The notes under the pieces were generated by a model. It saw only the letters and a list, made by a program, of their open reading frames with translations, did no database searches and was not told the DNA's origin. From positions 372,001 through 436,000 of the forward strand of contig CAVYTX010000004.1 of the NCBI GenBank assembly GCA_963771545.1: 64,000 nt of DNA. Direction: 5' to 3'. Position 1 is the first letter of the stretch. Every line of letters starts with the position of its first letter. Positions 17,532-26,858 of this stretch are shown here, piece by piece. A program made the position numbers and the translations under genes. This stretch comes from CAKZLS01 sp963771545. GTDB lineage: Bacteria > Pseudomonadota > Alphaproteobacteria > Rhodospirillales > Defluviicoccaceae.

Positions 17532-18311
17532 ATGTCATTCGTGCTGAGCCGCCGCCAGATCGTCAAGGGAATGGCCGCCGGGATGCCGCTGGCGGTCGTG
17601 CTGGCGGATCCCGTCCTGGCGCGCGCCGCCGCGCGGTCTTTGCAGCACGTGTCCATGGCCACAGCCGACGGTCAAAAGGTCAGCGCCGCCCTCGCCATGC
17701 CCGCGAAGACACCGGCGCCGGCCGTCATGCTGATCCACGAATGGTGGGGCCTCAACGATCAGATCATGTCGGTGGCCGCGGATCTGGGCCGCAGGGGGTA
17801 CATGGCGCTGGCCATCGACCTCTATAACGGCAAAATGACCAAAAACCCCGACGAAGCGCGCAGGTTTATCGAGGAACTCGATCCCGCTCAGGCCACCGAC
17901 ACGGTCATGTCATGGATCGGAGCCCTCAAGAACCGTCCCGAGGCGACCGGAAAAGTGGGAACCGTCGGCTTTTGTTTTGGCGGCGGGTGGTCTCTCAATG
18001 CCGCCATCGCCTCGCCGGTGGACGCCACCGTCATCTATTACGGCAAGGTCGACCGGCCGCCTCAACAACTGGCCCGGCTCCAGGGGCCGGTCCTCGGCCA
18101 TTTCGCGACGCGTGACCAGTGGATCAACACCGCGATGGTGTCCGCCTTCGAAAAGGCCATGAACGAAGCGGACAAGAAGTTGACCGTCTACTGGTACGAC
18201 GCCGACCATGGCTTCGCCAACCCCACCGCTGGTCACTATGACAGGCAAGACGCCCAATTGGCCTGGTCGCGCACCACGGAATTCTTCCGGGGGAACCTGA
18301 AGTCGGCCTGA
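17532..18311 (+). CDS. Dienelactone hydrolase family protein with Tat-type signal
   Basis: 259 residues. The N-terminus LSRRQIVKGMAAGMPLAVVL carries a twin-arginine motif followed by a hydrophobic stretch and ALA-like cleavage site, so the folded protein is probably exported by Tat. The alpha/beta hydrolase core has VMLIHEWWGLNDQI, the nucleophile Cys in VGFCFGGGW, an Asp region, and His in YDADHGFANP, matching the Cys-Asp-His triad of dienelactone hydrolases. It has a good ribosome site (AGAGGA). Monocistronic and convergent with cobT, ending 2 bp before cobT's stop codon. The physiological ester is unknown. Confidence 0.88.
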   Translation: MSFVLSRRQIVKGMAAGMPLAVVLADPVLARAAARSLQHVSMATADGQKVSAALAMPAKTPAPAVMLIHEWWGLNDQIMSVAADLGRRGYMALAIDLYNGKMTKNPDEARRFIEELDPAQATDTVMSWIGALKNRPEATGKVGTVGFCFGGGWSLNAAIASPVDATVIYYGKVDRPPQQLARLQGPVLGHFATRDQWINTAMVSAFEKAMNEADKKLTVYWYDADHGFANPTAGHYDRQDAQLAWSRTTEFFRGNLKSA

Positions 18312-18313
18312 CG

Positions 18314-20203
18314 TTAGCGCGGCCGTCCGGCGCGGCGGCCGGTGGCCGCGGGGGGAGGTGCCCACTCAATGCTGGCGTCGTCCTCGGAGAACAAAGCTTC
18401 CAGATTTTTCATGACCGTTCCACCCAGTTCCTCGGCGTCGATCAGGGTGACCGCGCGCCGATAGTAGCGGGTGACGTCGTGGCCGATGCCGATGGCCGTC
18501 AGTTCCACCGGCGACTGGTTTTCGATCCAGTCGATCACCTGACGAAGATGCCGTTCCAGGTAGTTGCCGGGGTTGGCCGACAGGGTTGCGTCGTCCACCG
18601 GCGCTCCGTCGGAAATCACCATGAGGATGCGGCGCTGTTCCGCCCGCGCCATGAGACGCGCATGCGCCCAAAGCAGGGCCTCGCCATCGATGTTTTCCTT
18701 GAGAAGCCCTTCGCGCAACATGAGCCCGAGGTTGCGCCGCGCCCGCCGCCACGGTTGATCGGCGCCCTTGAAAATAATATGGCGAAGGTCGTTGAGCCGG
18801 CCCGGGTTCTTGGCCCGGCCTTCGGTGACCCAGCGTTCGCGGCACAGCCCGCCCTTCCAGGCCCGGGTGGTAAAGCCGAGGATCTCCACCTTCACGCCGC
18901 ACCGCTCCAGCGTTCGCGCGAGAATATCCGCGCTCATGGCCGCCACCGAAATCGGCCGCCCCCGCATGGAGCCGGAATTGTCGATCAGGAGACTCACCGC
19001 CGTATCGCGGAAATCGGTTTCTTTCTCACGCTTGAAACTCAACGGATGCAGAGGATCGACAACGACCCGGGAGAGACGGCCCGAATCCAGAAGCCCCTCT
19101 TCCAGATCGAATTCCCACGCCCGTGTCTGCTTGGCCAGGAGCCGGCGCTGAAGCCGGTTGGCGAGCCGGGCGACCACGCTCTCCATGTTGGCGAGCTGCT
19201 GGTCGAGCAGGGCTCGCAATCGCGTCAGTTCCTCCGGATCGCACAGGGTGTGCGCTTCCACCACTTCGTCGTGCTCGGTGGTGTACGGTCTGTAAACCGG
19301 ACCTTCCAGTTCCGGCAGATCGCCGCGCCGGTTGCGCCGGGCGGTCGGTCCCGCCGGGCTCAGGCCGCCTTCGCCGGCCATGAACTCCTCGCCCGAGGCC
19401 TCTTCCAGGTGCTCGCCGACTGCATCGCCTTCCGCCTCGCTGACCGACGCGGCCGCGCTCTCGGACGCGCCCTCCGCCCCCTCCGACGTCGTATCGTCGG
19501 TGGTGGGCTCTTGATCGTCGCCTTCGCTTTCGTCGTCCCTGTTTTCCTCGTCCAGGGACGGATCGTTGTCGTCAATGAGACCCAGCGATCGAATCATTTG
19601 CGACAACACGTCCGCGAACGACGCCTGGTCGGTCAGGTTTTCGGTCAGACCAGCGAGCCGAGGGCCGCAATGCTCGTTGAAATGCGCGCGCCAAGCATCG
19701 GCCAGCGCCGCCCCCGAAGGCGGCGCCTTGGTTCCCGTCAGCCGTTCCCGAATGAGAAGACTCATGGCCTCGGCCATGAGCGCCGGGTCGTCCGTGGGGG
19801 CCGACGCGTAGCCCCGGGCGGTGCAAGCATGATCGAGGAGAGCTCCGAGATTGTGGGCGACCCCGTGGAACCGCCTCATTCCCAAGGTTTGAACCCGGAC
19901 CTGTTCAACCGTGTCGAACAGCGTGCGGGCTTCGGGGCCCGCCGGCCGCCGCCGTTGATGCATGCCGGCGTCGTGATAGCGCAGGTTCAGGGCCATGGCA
20001 TCGGCGACCCCCCTCAGCCGCGCGATCTCGGCGCCTTGAGCGCGAGGGCTCGGGGCGGGCAGGCGCACCTTCTTGCCGCGGCCATCGACCTGGCTTTCGC
20101 CGCCGCAAAAGGTCACGCCGACTTCGTCGCGCCCGGACATGGCCCGCACGGTGGCGGCGGTCACCCGTTTCAGAACCGCGGAACGGTCGTCGCGGCTTTT
20201 CAT
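18314..20203 (-). CDS. cobT: Cobaltochelatase subunit CobT
   Basis: 629 residues. The N-terminal part is the CobT domain (VTFCGGESQVDGRGKKVRLP, ARLRGVADAMALNLRYHD). A highly acidic linker at ~225-290 (DDNDPSLDEENRDDESEGDD) is typical. The C-terminus is a von Willebrand A domain with the MIDAS motif LLIDNSGSMRG near 415 and VISDGAPVDD. With CobS it forms the AAA+ chaperone that drives cobalt insertion into hydrogenobyrinic diamide by CobN in aerobic cobalamin synthesis. cobS lies 6 bp upstream on the same strand. No other cob genes are in the window, as is common for this alphaproteobacterial locus. Confidence 0.95.
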   Translation of the reverse strand: MKSRDDRSAVLKRVTAATVRAMSGRDEVGVTFCGGESQVDGRGKKVRLPAPSPRAQGAEIARLRGVADAMALNLRYHDAGMHQRRRPAGPEARTLFDTVEQVRVQTLGMRRFHGVAHNLGALLDHACTARGYASAPTDDPALMAEAMSLLIRERLTGTKAPPSGAALADAWRAHFNEHCGPRLAGLTENLTDQASFADVLSQMIRSLGLIDDNDPSLDEENRDDESEGDDQEPTTDDTTSEGAEGASESAAASVSEAEGDAVGEHLEEASGEEFMAGEGGLSPAGPTARRNRRGDLPELEGPVYRPYTTEHDEVVEAHTLCDPEELTRLRALLDQQLANMESVVARLANRLQRRLLAKQTRAWEFDLEEGLLDSGRLSRVVVDPLHPLSFKREKETDFRDTAVSLLIDNSGSMRGRPISVAAMSADILARTLERCGVKVEILGFTTRAWKGGLCRERWVTEGRAKNPGRLNDLRHIIFKGADQPWRRARRNLGLMLREGLLKENIDGEALLWAHARLMARAEQRRILMVISDGAPVDDATLSANPGNYLERHLRQVIDWIENQSPVELTAIGIGHDVTRYYRRAVTLIDAEELGGTVMKNLEALFSEDDASIEWAPPPAATGRRAGRPR

Positions 20204-20209
20204 GTCCAG

Positions 20210-21220
20210 CTAACTCAGAACGGCGTGCATGGCGGACTCGGGAAGGTCCTCGGCGAAGCAACGCTGGTAGTACTCCGCCACCGTCGCCCTCTCGAGTTCG
20301 TCGCACTTGTTGAGGAAGGTGAGCCGGAACGCCGCGCCGATACTCTTGAATATCTCCGCGTTCTCGGCCCAGGTGATGACCGTGCGGGGCGACATCACGG
20401 TCGAGAGATCGCCATTCATGAAGCCGGCGCGGGTCAGATCGGCTAGTTCCACCATCGCCGCGACCTTTTGTTTGCCCTCGGGGTTGTTGTACGAGGGCAC
20501 CTTGGCGATCACGATTTCCTGCTCCGCCTCGCTGGCGAGGTAATTGAGGGTGGCCACGATGTTCCAGCGATCCATCTGGCCCTGGTTGATTTGCTGGGTG
20601 CCATGATAGAGCCCGGTGGTGTCGCCGAGGCCCACGGTGTTGGTGGTGGCGAACAGGCGAAAGTATGGATGGGGCCGCATGACCCTGTTCTGGTCGAGCA
20701 GCGTTAGCTTGCCCTCGACCTCGAGGATTCTCTGAATCACGAACATCACGTCAGGCCGGCCGGCATCGTACTCGTCGAACACCAGAGCGGTCGGGCGCTG
20801 CAGCGCCCATGGCAGGATTCCCTCCCGGAACTCGGTCACCTGGGCGCCATCGCGCAGAACGATCGCGTCCCGTCCGACCAGATCGATGCGGCTGATATGA
20901 CTGTCCAGGTTGACCCGAACGCACGGCCAGTTGAGCCGCGCCGCCACCTGTTCGATATGAGTGGACTTGCCGGTCCCGTGGTACCCCTGGATGAGCAGCC
21001 GGCGGTTGTGGGCGAACGCCGCCAGAATTGCCAGCGTTGTGTCGTGGTCGAACCGATAGGCCTCGTCCACGTCGGGAACGTGATCGTCGGAGACGCTGAA
21101 CGCCGGCACATCCACATCGGTATCGAGACCAAAGGTTTGTCGCACCGACAGCATAATGTCGGGTGCATTGAGCATGCATCCCAGCGCGGGACCGTCGGTC
21201 GGGTTGTGAGGTATCATCAT
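20210..21220 (-). CDS. cobS: Cobaltochelatase subunit CobS
   Basis: 336 residues of the AAA+ MoxR-like class. Walker A is GYHGTGKST near residue 79, Walker B is ALVFDEYDAG, and FRLFATTNTVGLGD is the sensor-1 region; SVRQTFGLDTDVDVPAFSVS is the family's N-terminal segment. CobS hydrolyses ATP to power cobalt chelation with CobT and CobN. The extra N-terminal ~20 residues before MLSVRQTF are not conserved, so a start at a later Met is possible. cobT follows immediately; the J-domain gene lies 142 bp upstream, the conserved neighbourhood in alphaproteobacteria. Confidence 0.95.
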   Translation of the reverse strand: MMIPHNPTDGPALGCMLNAPDIMLSVRQTFGLDTDVDVPAFSVSDDHVPDVDEAYRFDHDTTLAILAAFAHNRRLLIQGYHGTGKSTHIEQVAARLNWPCVRVNLDSHISRIDLVGRDAIVLRDGAQVTEFREGILPWALQRPTALVFDEYDAGRPDVMFVIQRILEVEGKLTLLDQNRVMRPHPYFRLFATTNTVGLGDTTGLYHGTQQINQGQMDRWNIVATLNYLASEAEQEIVIAKVPSYNNPEGKQKVAAMVELADLTRAGFMNGDLSTVMSPRTVITWAENAEIFKSIGAAFRLTFLNKCDELERATVAEYYQRCFAEDLPESAMHAVLS

Positions 21221-21362
21221 CGGCTCATTCGGTGGCGGAGATCATGTATTCGAGTCATCACTGCGTGCGGGGCGGCGTCCTTACTGTTTCCTGTGTATGA
21301 AATAGGGGCCTCGCGGCGCACAAACCATCCCTTTCGTATCGGACCCGGCCATCCAACTCGTA

Positions 21363-21932
21363 TCAGATCTTAAAGGTGTTCAGAACCGTTTGATAGGCCT
21401 CGCTGATTTCCTTGAACTTTTCCTCGGCCGCCTTGTCGCCGCCGTTGGCGTCGGGATGGTGGCGCTTGACCAGTTCCTTGTAGCGCGCCTTCAGGATGGC
21501 CACGGTGACGGGGGGCGAAAGATCGAGGACCACGAGCGCCCGCGCCTCCGGTGTTTCGGGCCTGTTCGGCACGTGCGCTTCACCATCGCCAAACAGCCCG
21601 AAATCATCGCGGAATTGCTCGCTCTTGAAGGAAAAGGATGCCGGGGGTGACCCGAACGGCCACGACGGGCGATCCCAGACGGTATCCTTCCGGACATCCG
21701 CCTCCACCTCTTCGTCGGTCATCCCAGAGTAGTAATTCCACGTGCGGTTGTACTGGCGAATGTGTTCCATGCAGTACCACCAGTAGTCGCGGAGCTCATT
21801 ACGCGATCTGGGCGCCCGGAACACGCCGTTTTCCGTGCAACCGGGCCAGTCGCAGGCCCGGCCCGCTTGATCCGGCGCACTGTCCGGGCGACGGCCTTTC
21901 CGCCCGGTGCTGTTTCGATAGAACCGTGTCAT
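21363..21932 (-). CDS. J-domain (DnaJ-like) co-chaperone
   Basis: 189 residues. The C-terminal 60 residues are a J-domain: VTVAILKARYKELVKRHHPD with the invariant HPD tripeptide and FKEISEAYQTVLNTFK. The N-terminal part contains a Cys-rich patch (CDWPGCTENGVFRAPRSR) followed by a conserved WYCMEHIRQYNRTWNYYSG segment, a layout found in the alphaproteobacterial family encoded next to cobS and bolA. It should stimulate DnaK on specific clients; the metal-binding-like region may select them. ATG at 21932 is chosen because upstream codons overlap the neighbouring transporter remnant. Clients unknown. Confidence 0.85.
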   Translation of the reverse strand: MTRFYRNSTGRKGRRPDSAPDQAGRACDWPGCTENGVFRAPRSRNELRDYWWYCMEHIRQYNRTWNYYSGMTDEEVEADVRKDTVWDRPSWPFGSPPASFSFKSEQFRDDFGLFGDGEAHVPNRPETPEARALVVLDLSPPVTVAILKARYKELVKRHHPDANGGDKAAEEKFKEISEAYQTVLNTFKI

Positions 21933-21992
21933 GCACGTTACTATGGTTGGTCCAATTGCGCGACGCAAGCCAGCAGCGGACCCCCGCAACGA

Positions 21993-22890
21993 CTATGTTG
22001 AAGGCCGGCTCGGAAGACTGAGCAGGGCGACCGCTCCGGTGATCAGCAACAAACCGCCGACCCGGGTGAACGACAACGATTCGCCCAGTGTCAACGCCGA
22101 CAACGCGACGCCGGCCACGGGTACGCCCAGCGATGCGAGGGCCGTCGTGATCGCCGGCAGGCCGCGCGCGACGGTGACATAGGCCCAGAAACAGAACGCG
22201 GACGCGACGGGTCCATTGTACGCCATGATGACAATGAGATGCGCCGACCAGCGGATGTCCGAAACAGAACTCGGTCGCCACGGCGCCGACCGCCAACGCG
22301 GCTCCGCCGATCAGCATCTGCCAAGGCATCAGCTGCAGGGGTGTCATTTGCCATTTGTGGTGGCGGATGTGAACGATGCACAGAGCCCACGAGATGGCGG
22401 CGGCGACAAGCATGGCGTTTCCGGTGACGATTCGCGAGTCGGTGAAATCGAATTCTTGGGGACTGAACAGCACGGCGATTCCTCCCAATCCCAGAAGCAG
22501 CGCCAAGCCTTCAACGCGGCGAGGACGCTCGCCAAGGGTGACCCTGGCGATCGGCACCACCCAAAGCGGCGTGGTGTAGGCCAGGATCGACGCGCGCCCC
22601 GCGTCCACGAATTGCAGGCCGAGGTTGACGAGGCCGAGAAACAGGCCGATCTGCAAAACCGCCACGGACACTACCACCGGCAGATCGGCCCGTCCGGGAA
22701 GCCGGACCCGGTCGATGGCGGCCAGCAGGGCGAATAGGCAGGCCGACCCCAGCAGTACGCGCGCCGCCGCGAACCACAACGGTGGAATGGAATCGAGCCC
22801 CACCTTCATGACCGGCCAGTTGGCCCCCCAAAGGACAATCACGGCAGCAAGCAGAAAAGCCGCCTGGCGCGGGGTCGCTGGGGCCGGCAT
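21993..22890 (-). pseudogene. EamA/DMT-family transporter broken by a frameshift
   Basis: From ATG 22890 the frame encodes the first half of an EamA drug/metabolite transporter (AAVIVLWGANWPVMKVGLDS, RASILAYTTPLWVVPIARVT). After GAVATEFCFG near 22260 the family match jumps to another frame: DIRWSAHLIVIMAYNGPVAS, then TTALASLGVPVAGVALSALT and GGLLLITGAVALLSLP to the stop at 21993. A single one-base lesion between about 22245 and 22290 would explain this. It is otherwise full length (about 300 codons), so it may be a recent pseudogene or a sequencing error. It sits between bolA and the J-domain gene, which are usually direct neighbours. Confidence 0.82.
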
Positions 22891-22985
22891 CACGGCGTCA
22901 TTTAGGATTGCTCTTGATCATCGGCCGGACCATACCATACGCAAACCCGGATCACGCCACTCGATAGAAAAATGGGTGTCCCGCT

Positions 22986-23270
22986 ATGAGAACGTCCGAA
23001 GCCATTCGCGAAAAGCTAATGGCGGCGCTGTCGCCAGGTCGGCTGACAGTCGTCGACGAATCCCACCATCACGTGGGACACGCGGGTCACCGGCCGGAAG
23101 GCGAGAGCCATTTCCGGGTGGAGATCGTCTCAAAGGCGTTCGAGGGAAAGAACCGAGTGGAACGGCAGCGCATGGTCTATGCCGTTCTAAACGAGGAACT
23201 GTCGGCGGGTCTCCATGCCTTGGCGCTGAAAACAGTTACCCCCGACGAAGACGCGGCCCCAGACCGCTAA
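22986..23270 (+). CDS. bolA: BolA family protein
   Basis: 94 residues with the class II KH-like BolA fold: IREKLMAALSPGRLTVVDES, the conserved His-rich loop HHHVGHAGH, and SHFRVEIVSKAFEGKNRVER with RQRMVYAVLNEEL. BolA proteins pair with monothiol glutaredoxins to handle [2Fe-2S] clusters and can affect transcription of envelope genes. It is divergent from the EamA remnant and separated by that gene from the J-domain and cobST genes, its usual company. ATG at 22986; stop 4 bp before the end of the convergent DUF2889 gene. Confidence 0.92.
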   Translation: MRTSEAIREKLMAALSPGRLTVVDESHHHVGHAGHRPEGESHFRVEIVSKAFEGKNRVERQRMVYAVLNEELSAGLHALALKTVTPDEDAAPDR

Positions 23271-23274
23271 TTTC

Positions 23275-23829
23275 CTACACATCTCCAGTGTAATATTCAG
23301 GCCACTCCCGTTTGACGACAGGGCTATCACTCGCAAACGCATGGCAGCTATCGAGGAGGGATGGCTTGCCGCCGTCCGGTGCCTGACTTTGGCGTCGGGA
23401 CCGCGCCGGACCGACCGTCTGGAGGATGGTGGTGGTCACGGGCCCCAACAACAGATCGGTCAGGTGGGTGCACCCGCGCGGGCCGTTCATCCGTTTCAGA
23501 ACTTCGCGGCGCCAACCGGGGCCGACGCGAAGACCCACAAGACCGTCGAATACCGGGGTCACGGCGGGGCAAATAGTGAACGGCGCGGCCTCGGTGGTGG
23601 CTTCCGCCGCCCGCACGACGAGCTCGTCGTCGACCGTCAATCGAATATGCATGCAATGGATGGGCTCCCCGCTGCTGATTCCCCCTCGGTCATGATTGGC
23701 GAAGGAATAGGTCTTGGTATCCTCGAGCGTCGCGTCCACGTCCCATAGCCCATCCGCCCGCCGGTACCCTCGGCAGCGGATGTCGCGGGTGTGGATATGG
23801 TCGCGGGGTTCGGGTCGGGTCAACGCCAT
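23275..23829 (-). CDS. DUF2889 domain protein
   Basis: 184 residues covered by DUF2889: HIHTRDIRCRGYRRADGLWD, TLEDTKTYSFANHDRGGISS, MHIRLTVDDELVVRAAEATT, and a Cys/His-containing MNGPRGCTHLTDLLLGPVTT. The family is widespread in proteobacteria, often near catabolic genes for aromatic or steroid-like compounds, but has no defined biochemical role. No signal peptide or membrane segment is visible. It is encoded convergent to bolA and 48 bp beyond the CorC-like gene's stop on the same strand. ATG at 23829 is the natural start. Confidence 0.82.
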   Translation of the reverse strand: MALTRPEPRDHIHTRDIRCRGYRRADGLWDVDATLEDTKTYSFANHDRGGISSGEPIHCMHIRLTVDDELVVRAAEATTEAAPFTICPAVTPVFDGLVGLRVGPGWRREVLKRMNGPRGCTHLTDLLLGPVTTTILQTVGPARSRRQSQAPDGGKPSLLDSCHAFASDSPVVKREWPEYYTGDV

Positions 23830-23877
23830 GGTAATCCTATGCCTCGTGCGAAAAAGTCAATATCAGCGGAAGCTGGT

Positions 23878-25167
23878 CTAAGTCTTCCGAATGCCTTCAT
23901 TTGCATCGCGCGGCGGCGTGATGCGTATGGCGGTGACCTGGTTGCGCAAGCGCCGCAAGATCTCGAAGCGCAAGCCATGGAAACTGAAGGCTTGGCCAAC
24001 CTCGGGTATGCGGCGGGCCTCGTGCAGGATCAGCCCCGCCACCGTGGCCGCCTCCCCATCCGGAAGGCCCCACTCGAAGCGGCGATTGAGATCCCGGATG
24101 GTGACGGTGCCTTGGACCATGAGACTGCCATCGGGCTGTCGAATAACACCCGGGACTTCCACATCGTGCTCGTCGGTGATCTCCCCCACAATCTCTTCCA
24201 GAATATCCTCGAGGGTAACGATTCCCATCAAGCTGCCGTATTCGTCGACGACCAGGGCGAAATGCTCCCGGCGGCGGCGAAAGGCCTGGAGTTGATCCAG
24301 AAGCGACGTCGATTCCGGCACAAACCAAGGATCCGCGGCCAATTCCACCACGTCGAGGCCCTCGAGATCGCCCTCCTTGGATCTGACCGCGCGGAGCAAC
24401 CCCTTGGCGTGGATGACACCTAGAATATTGTCCGGCTCTCCGCGCCAAAGCGGTACGCGCGTGAACGGGCTGGCCAATACCTGGGCGACAACGGCCTCGG
24501 GCGGCTCGTCGGCGTCGATCATGGTGACATTCTTGCGATGGGTCATGATTTCGCCCACCTCCACATCCGTCAGATCAAGGATACTTCGAAGCATCGCGCG
24601 TTCTTGCCTGACCTCGGTCCCCTCGCCCCGATGCAACTCGATCGCGCCCCGCAGTTCTTCCGAACTCGGACCAATCCCTTCGTCGAAATGCGGATCGGCC
24701 CCAAACATCCGGAGAGTCACCTGAACGACGATCTGAATCGCATGCGTCACCGGCGAGAACAGAACGACCAAGCCATTGACGAGGGGCGCGATCCACAGCG
24801 CGACCTTGTTGGCGTTCCGGAAGGCATAGGTTTTCGGCAGGATTTCCGCGAAGATCAGCACCAGCGTCGTCATTCCCAACGTCGCGTAAACCACCCCCGC
24901 CTCTCCGAAGAGCGCGATCAGCACGCTGGTCGCCAGCGCCGACGCAAAGATGTTCACCAAGTTGTTGCCGAGCAGAATGGCGCCAATCAGTCTGTCGGTT
25001 TTCATCCGCAGGCGGTTAACGATCGCGGCGCGACGGTTTCCACTTTGCTCCAGCTGATGCATCAGCGGCCGGGATGAAGCGGTGAGCGCCGTTTCGGATC
25101 CCGAGAAGAACGCCGAAAGAACAAGCAGGACGACGATAGCGCTCGAGGCAATCAATAAGGGCGTCAT
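23878..25167 (-). CDS. HlyC/CorC (UPF0053) family membrane protein with CBS domains
   Basis: 429 residues. An N-terminal DUF21/CNNM membrane domain (LLIASSAIVVLLVLSAFFSG, SETALTASSR, LLGNNLVNIFASALATS) spans residues 1-180. A pair of CBS domains follows (GEIMTHRKNVTMIDAD; REHFALVVDEYGSLMGIVTL, EDILEEIVGEITDEHD), then a CorC_HlyC/TerC-associated C-terminal domain (GLPDGEAATVAGLILHEARR). Members act in Mg2+/Co2+ efflux, with the CBS pair probably binding nucleotides. ATG at 25167 is preferred over a TTG at 25188. It lies 36 bp downstream of aroB on the same strand, so aroK-aroB-corC may be one operon, a common alphaproteobacterial order. Confidence 0.9.
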   Translation of the reverse strand: MTPLLIASSAIVVLLVLSAFFSGSETALTASSRPLMHQLEQSGNRRAAIVNRLRMKTDRLIGAILLGNNLVNIFASALATSVLIALFGEAGVVYATLGMTTLVLIFAEILPKTYAFRNANKVALWIAPLVNGLVVLFSPVTHAIQIVVQVTLRMFGADPHFDEGIGPSSEELRGAIELHRGEGTEVRQERAMLRSILDLTDVEVGEIMTHRKNVTMIDADEPPEAVVAQVLASPFTRVPLWRGEPDNILGVIHAKGLLRAVRSKEGDLEGLDVVELAADPWFVPESTSLLDQLQAFRRRREHFALVVDEYGSLMGIVTLEDILEEIVGEITDEHDVEVPGVIRQPDGSLMVQGTVTIRDLNRRFEWGLPDGEAATVAGLILHEARRIPEVGQAFSFHGLRFEILRRLRNQVTAIRITPPRDANEGIRKT

Positions 25168-25203
25168 GTCAACGAGTTCCGAATTCAACTGAATGCAAAT
25201 CCA

Positions 25204-26343
25204 TTACGCCGCGGCGGCGTCGCGCAAAAACTGGTGGACGGCCGGTACGTCGACTTGGCGGCTGATAAACGATTTGCCGATGCCGCGCGCCAGGACAAAC
25301 GTCATATGGCCGTCGCGGACCTTCTTGTCGCGGCTCATGTGGTTCATCAGGGCATCGGCGGACCAGCTCACGCCGCGCACCTTCGGCAAACCGGTGGGCA
25401 GTCCCACCGCCGTCAGGTGCCGTCGCAGCCTGTCGGCGTCGCCCGGCGGACACAGGCCGAGACGAACCGATAGATCGAACGCCATGACCATGCCGATGGC
25501 CACCGCCTCGCCGTGAAGCAAGGCGTCGCCGTATCCCGTTTCGGCCTCGAGCGCGTGCCCGAAGGTGTGACCGAGGTTGAGCAGCGCCCGTTGGCCGGCT
25601 TCTCGTTCGTCGGCGGCGACGATCGCCGCCTTGGCCTTACAGCTGGTCAACACGGCGGTCGTTTGAGCCGCGCAATCCCCACCGCAAACCCCGGCGCCGT
25701 TTTCTTCCAACCAGGTGAAAAAGTCGGGGTCGTCGATCAGGCCGTATTTCACCACCTCCGCGTACCCGGCGCGCAATTGACGAGGGTCCAGTGTATCGAG
25801 GGTTCGTACATCGGCGAGAACAAGGCGCGGTTGGTGGAAAAGCCCCACCAGATTCTTTCCGTGACGGGTATTAATTCCCGTTTTCCCGCCGACCGAGCTG
25901 TCCACCTGCGCCAGAAGGGTTGTCGGAACCTGGACGTAGTCGAGGCCCCTAAGCAGGATGCCGGCGGCGAAACCGGTGATGTCGCCGATCACGCCGCCAC
26001 CAAGCGCGACGAGCGTTGTCGCCCGCTCCACGGATTGATCGAGAAGCCGATTGGTGAGGTCACGCAAGTGGTCGAAGCTCTTCGTTTGCTCGCCCGCCGG
26101 CAAGACCACGTGGCTATAGTGGATTCCCTCTCGCTCCAGGACGGATTCGAAATCCGCGAGATAGATGGGAGCGACGTTGCTATCCGTGATCACGACCACG
26201 CGAGGCCGCGCCAGTATAGGTATCAGAAACCGGCCCGCGTCCGACAAAATACCATCGCCCACCCGGATGTCGTATGACCGCTCTCCCAACGCGACCCGGA
26301 TCAGGCCGCCGGGTTCCAGCGTGTTGTCAACAAGCGTATTCAT
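25204..26343 (-). CDS. aroB: 3-dehydroquinate synthase
   Basis: 379 residues. NAD-binding GGGVIGDITGFAAG, the family signature VQVPTTLLAQVDSSVGGKTG, and zinc ligands in LLNLGHTFGHALE are all present. AroB converts DAHP to 3-dehydroquinate, the second step of aromatic amino acid synthesis. Its ATG overlaps the aroK stop (ATGA), giving the classic aroK-aroB pair with translational coupling, and the CorC-like gene follows. Length is within the normal 350-380 range. Confidence 0.96.
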   Translation of the reverse strand: MNTLVDNTLEPGGLIRVALGERSYDIRVGDGILSDAGRFLIPILARPRVVVITDSNVAPIYLADFESVLEREGIHYSHVVLPAGEQTKSFDHLRDLTNRLLDQSVERATTLVALGGGVIGDITGFAAGILLRGLDYVQVPTTLLAQVDSSVGGKTGINTRHGKNLVGLFHQPRLVLADVRTLDTLDPRQLRAGYAEVVKYGLIDDPDFFTWLEENGAGVCGGDCAAQTTAVLTSCKAKAAIVAADEREAGQRALLNLGHTFGHALEAETGYGDALLHGEAVAIGMVMAFDLSVRLGLCPPGDADRLRRHLTAVGLPTGLPKVRGVSWSADALMNHMSRDKKVRDGHMTFVLARGIGKSFISRQVDVPAVHQFLRDAAAA

Positions 26344-26858
26344 CCGTTTCTCACCGCCGGATTCGGCGCCGGTTCCCGATTAGCCCCGAGTTGCTCGATT
26401 ACCCTTGAAACCACGTCGTCGGCTGGGCCATCGCCGGTATCGATGATCAAGTCGGCGGCGGCATAGACCGGGTACCTCTGTTCCATGAGGCCTTTCAAGA
26501 TGTCGGTTGGATCCCGGTCCTTCAGCAAGGGCCGCCCGGTCCGGCCGATAGTGCGGCTCACGAGGGTTTCCAAATCCGCCCGCAGCCAAATTGAAACACC
26601 ATGCCTGAGAATTGCTTCCCGGGTTTCGGCGTTCATGAACGCCCCTCCGCCGCTTGCCAGCACCCGGGGCTCGCCCTCCAGAAGGCGGGCGATGACCCGC
26701 TTTTCCACATCGCGGAAAGCCTGCTCCCCGTATGTTTCAAAGATCTCCTGAACCGAACAGCCCGCGGCCCTGACGATTTCGTCGTCGGCATCGACGAACG
26801 AGCGGCCAAGCCGGTTTGCCAGCCGGCGTCCGACGGTCGTTTTGCCCGCTCCCATCAA
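26340..26858 (-). CDS. aroK: Shikimate kinase (start uncertain, probably longer)
   Basis: At least 172 residues. The P-loop MGAGKTTVGRRLANRLGRSF opens the listed frame, followed by DADDEIVRAAGCSVQEIF (shikimate-binding Asp), ASGGGAFMNAETRE and RTGRPLLKDRDP (lid). AroK phosphorylates shikimate with ATP. TTG 26858 and ATG 26855 are the first standard starts, but they would delete the first beta strand. The frame stays open upstream to TGA 26909 and encodes STYALDKSIVLVGLM, exactly the missing strand, yet offers only a rare ATT (26900) as a possible start. The real protein therefore probably begins upstream. The stop overlaps aroB's start. Confidence 0.9.
   Translation of the reverse strand: MMGAGKTTVGRRLANRLGRSFVDADDEIVRAAGCSVQEIFETYGEQAFRDVEKRVIARLLEGEPRVLASGGGAFMNAETREAILRHGVSIWLRADLETLVSRTIGRTGRPLLKDRDPTDILKGLMEQRYPVYAAADLIIDTGDGPADDVVSRVIEQLGANREPAPNPAVRNG

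Noticed and set aside
18479..20446. 655-codon plus-strand frame opposite cobT
   Set aside because: Antisense to the conserved CobT vWA protein; no motifs, no ribosome site.
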